Of a DNA stretch of 16,716 nucleotides, positions 16,632 through 16,716 are shown one piece after another; positions within the stretch are counted from its first letter, which is position 1, and each line of letters opens with the position of its first letter. Below the pieces are notes generated by a model. The model saw only the letters and a list, made by a program, of their open reading frames with translations, did no database searches and was not told where the DNA came from. Position numbers and translations under genes: made by a program. The stretch comes from an uncultured Acetatifactor sp. (lineage in GTDB: Bacteria > Bacillota > Clostridia > Lachnospirales > Lachnospiraceae), in assembly GCA_934394665.1 (NCBI GenBank), contig CAKRRS010000061.1:1-16716 (forward strand), written 5' to 3'.

Positions 16632-16646
16632 GCCGTAAGATACGGC
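16632..16646 (+). repeat. Tight stem-loop between atpA and atpG
   Basis: GCCGTA (16632-16637) and TACGGC (16641-16646) form a perfect 6-pair stem with a 3-base loop, between the atpA stop and the atpG ribosome binding site. No U-tract follows. A possible RNA-stability element. Confidence 0.4.
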
Positions 16647-16662
16647 AGAATGAGAGGTAACT

Positions 16663-16716
16663 ATGGCATCAATGCGTGATATCAAGCGCCGTAAGACCAG
16701 CATTCAGGGCACACAG
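16663..16716 (+). CDS. atpG: F0F1 ATP synthase subunit gamma, N-terminal fragment
   Basis: Only the first 18 codons are in the window (MASMRDIKRRKTSIQGTQ); the gene runs off the right edge. This is the standard start of the central-shaft gamma subunit (compare MASMREIKRRI-type starts), and it is in the expected place after atpA. GAGAGGT is 4-10 bases upstream. Confidence 0.93.
   Translation, partial: MASMRDIKRRKTSIQGTQ

Overview
The window looks like a low-to-mid GC Firmicute of the class Clostridia, most likely Lachnospiraceae-like. This rests on strong AGGAGG-type ribosome binding sites, recognisable sigma-A promoters, a CwlD-type amidase and a SleB-type hydrolase (both families typical of spore-formers), a class B sortase, a DUF6020-type membrane protein, and an F-type ATP synthase operon led by both AtpZ- and AtpI-like proteins. 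The lineage call is inference from protein and operon style; no rRNA gene is present.

Region 1 (1-2027, minus strand): a small surface module. A class B sortase gene is followed 25 bases later by a secreted protein that ends in VPKTG, a membrane segment and a basic tail. It is probably a dedicated sortase and substrate pair. It is divergent from a CwlD-like amidase gene (2028-2768, plus). The shared intergenic region holds a sortase promoter whose -10 lies only 6 bases from the start codon, and a sigma-E-like promoter candidate for the amidase.

Region 2 (2769-4646): one large polytopic membrane protein with the look of the DUF6020 / GT-C glycosyltransferase-like group, behind its own promoter.

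Region 3 (4659-10650, plus): a probable long operon: Sua5/YwlC (tRNA t6A synthesis), RpiB, Upp, a ComEB-like dCMP deaminase, a secreted coiled-coil (PcsB-like) plus SleB-domain hydrolase, and a diguanylate cyclase with sensory domains on both sides. It ends at a strong bidirectional terminator. The order ywlC, rpiB, upp, then atp matches the Bacillus subtilis ywlC-rpiB-glyA-upp-atp neighbourhood, so this is an old conserved block with lineage-specific insertions.

Region 4 (10655-12160): two minus-strand genes (GNAT acetyltransferase, then a DUF402 protein), and a roughly 400-base AT-rich divergent intergenic region that holds the ATP synthase promoter and a structured leader.

Region 5 (12161-16716, plus): atpZ-like, atpI, atpB, atpE, atpF, atpH, atpA and the start of atpG, which is cut by the window edge. 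The c subunit carries the complete side-chain set of a Na+-binding site, which predicts a sodium-coupled enzyme.

Most of the window is ordinary core genome. The points most worth a second look are the sortase/VPKTG pair with its unrecognised exported domain, the PcsB-like/SleB fusion next to a diguanylate cyclase, the Na+ signature, and the atp leader in which a CCCTG segment could pair with any of three CAGGG copies, one of them the ribosome binding site.
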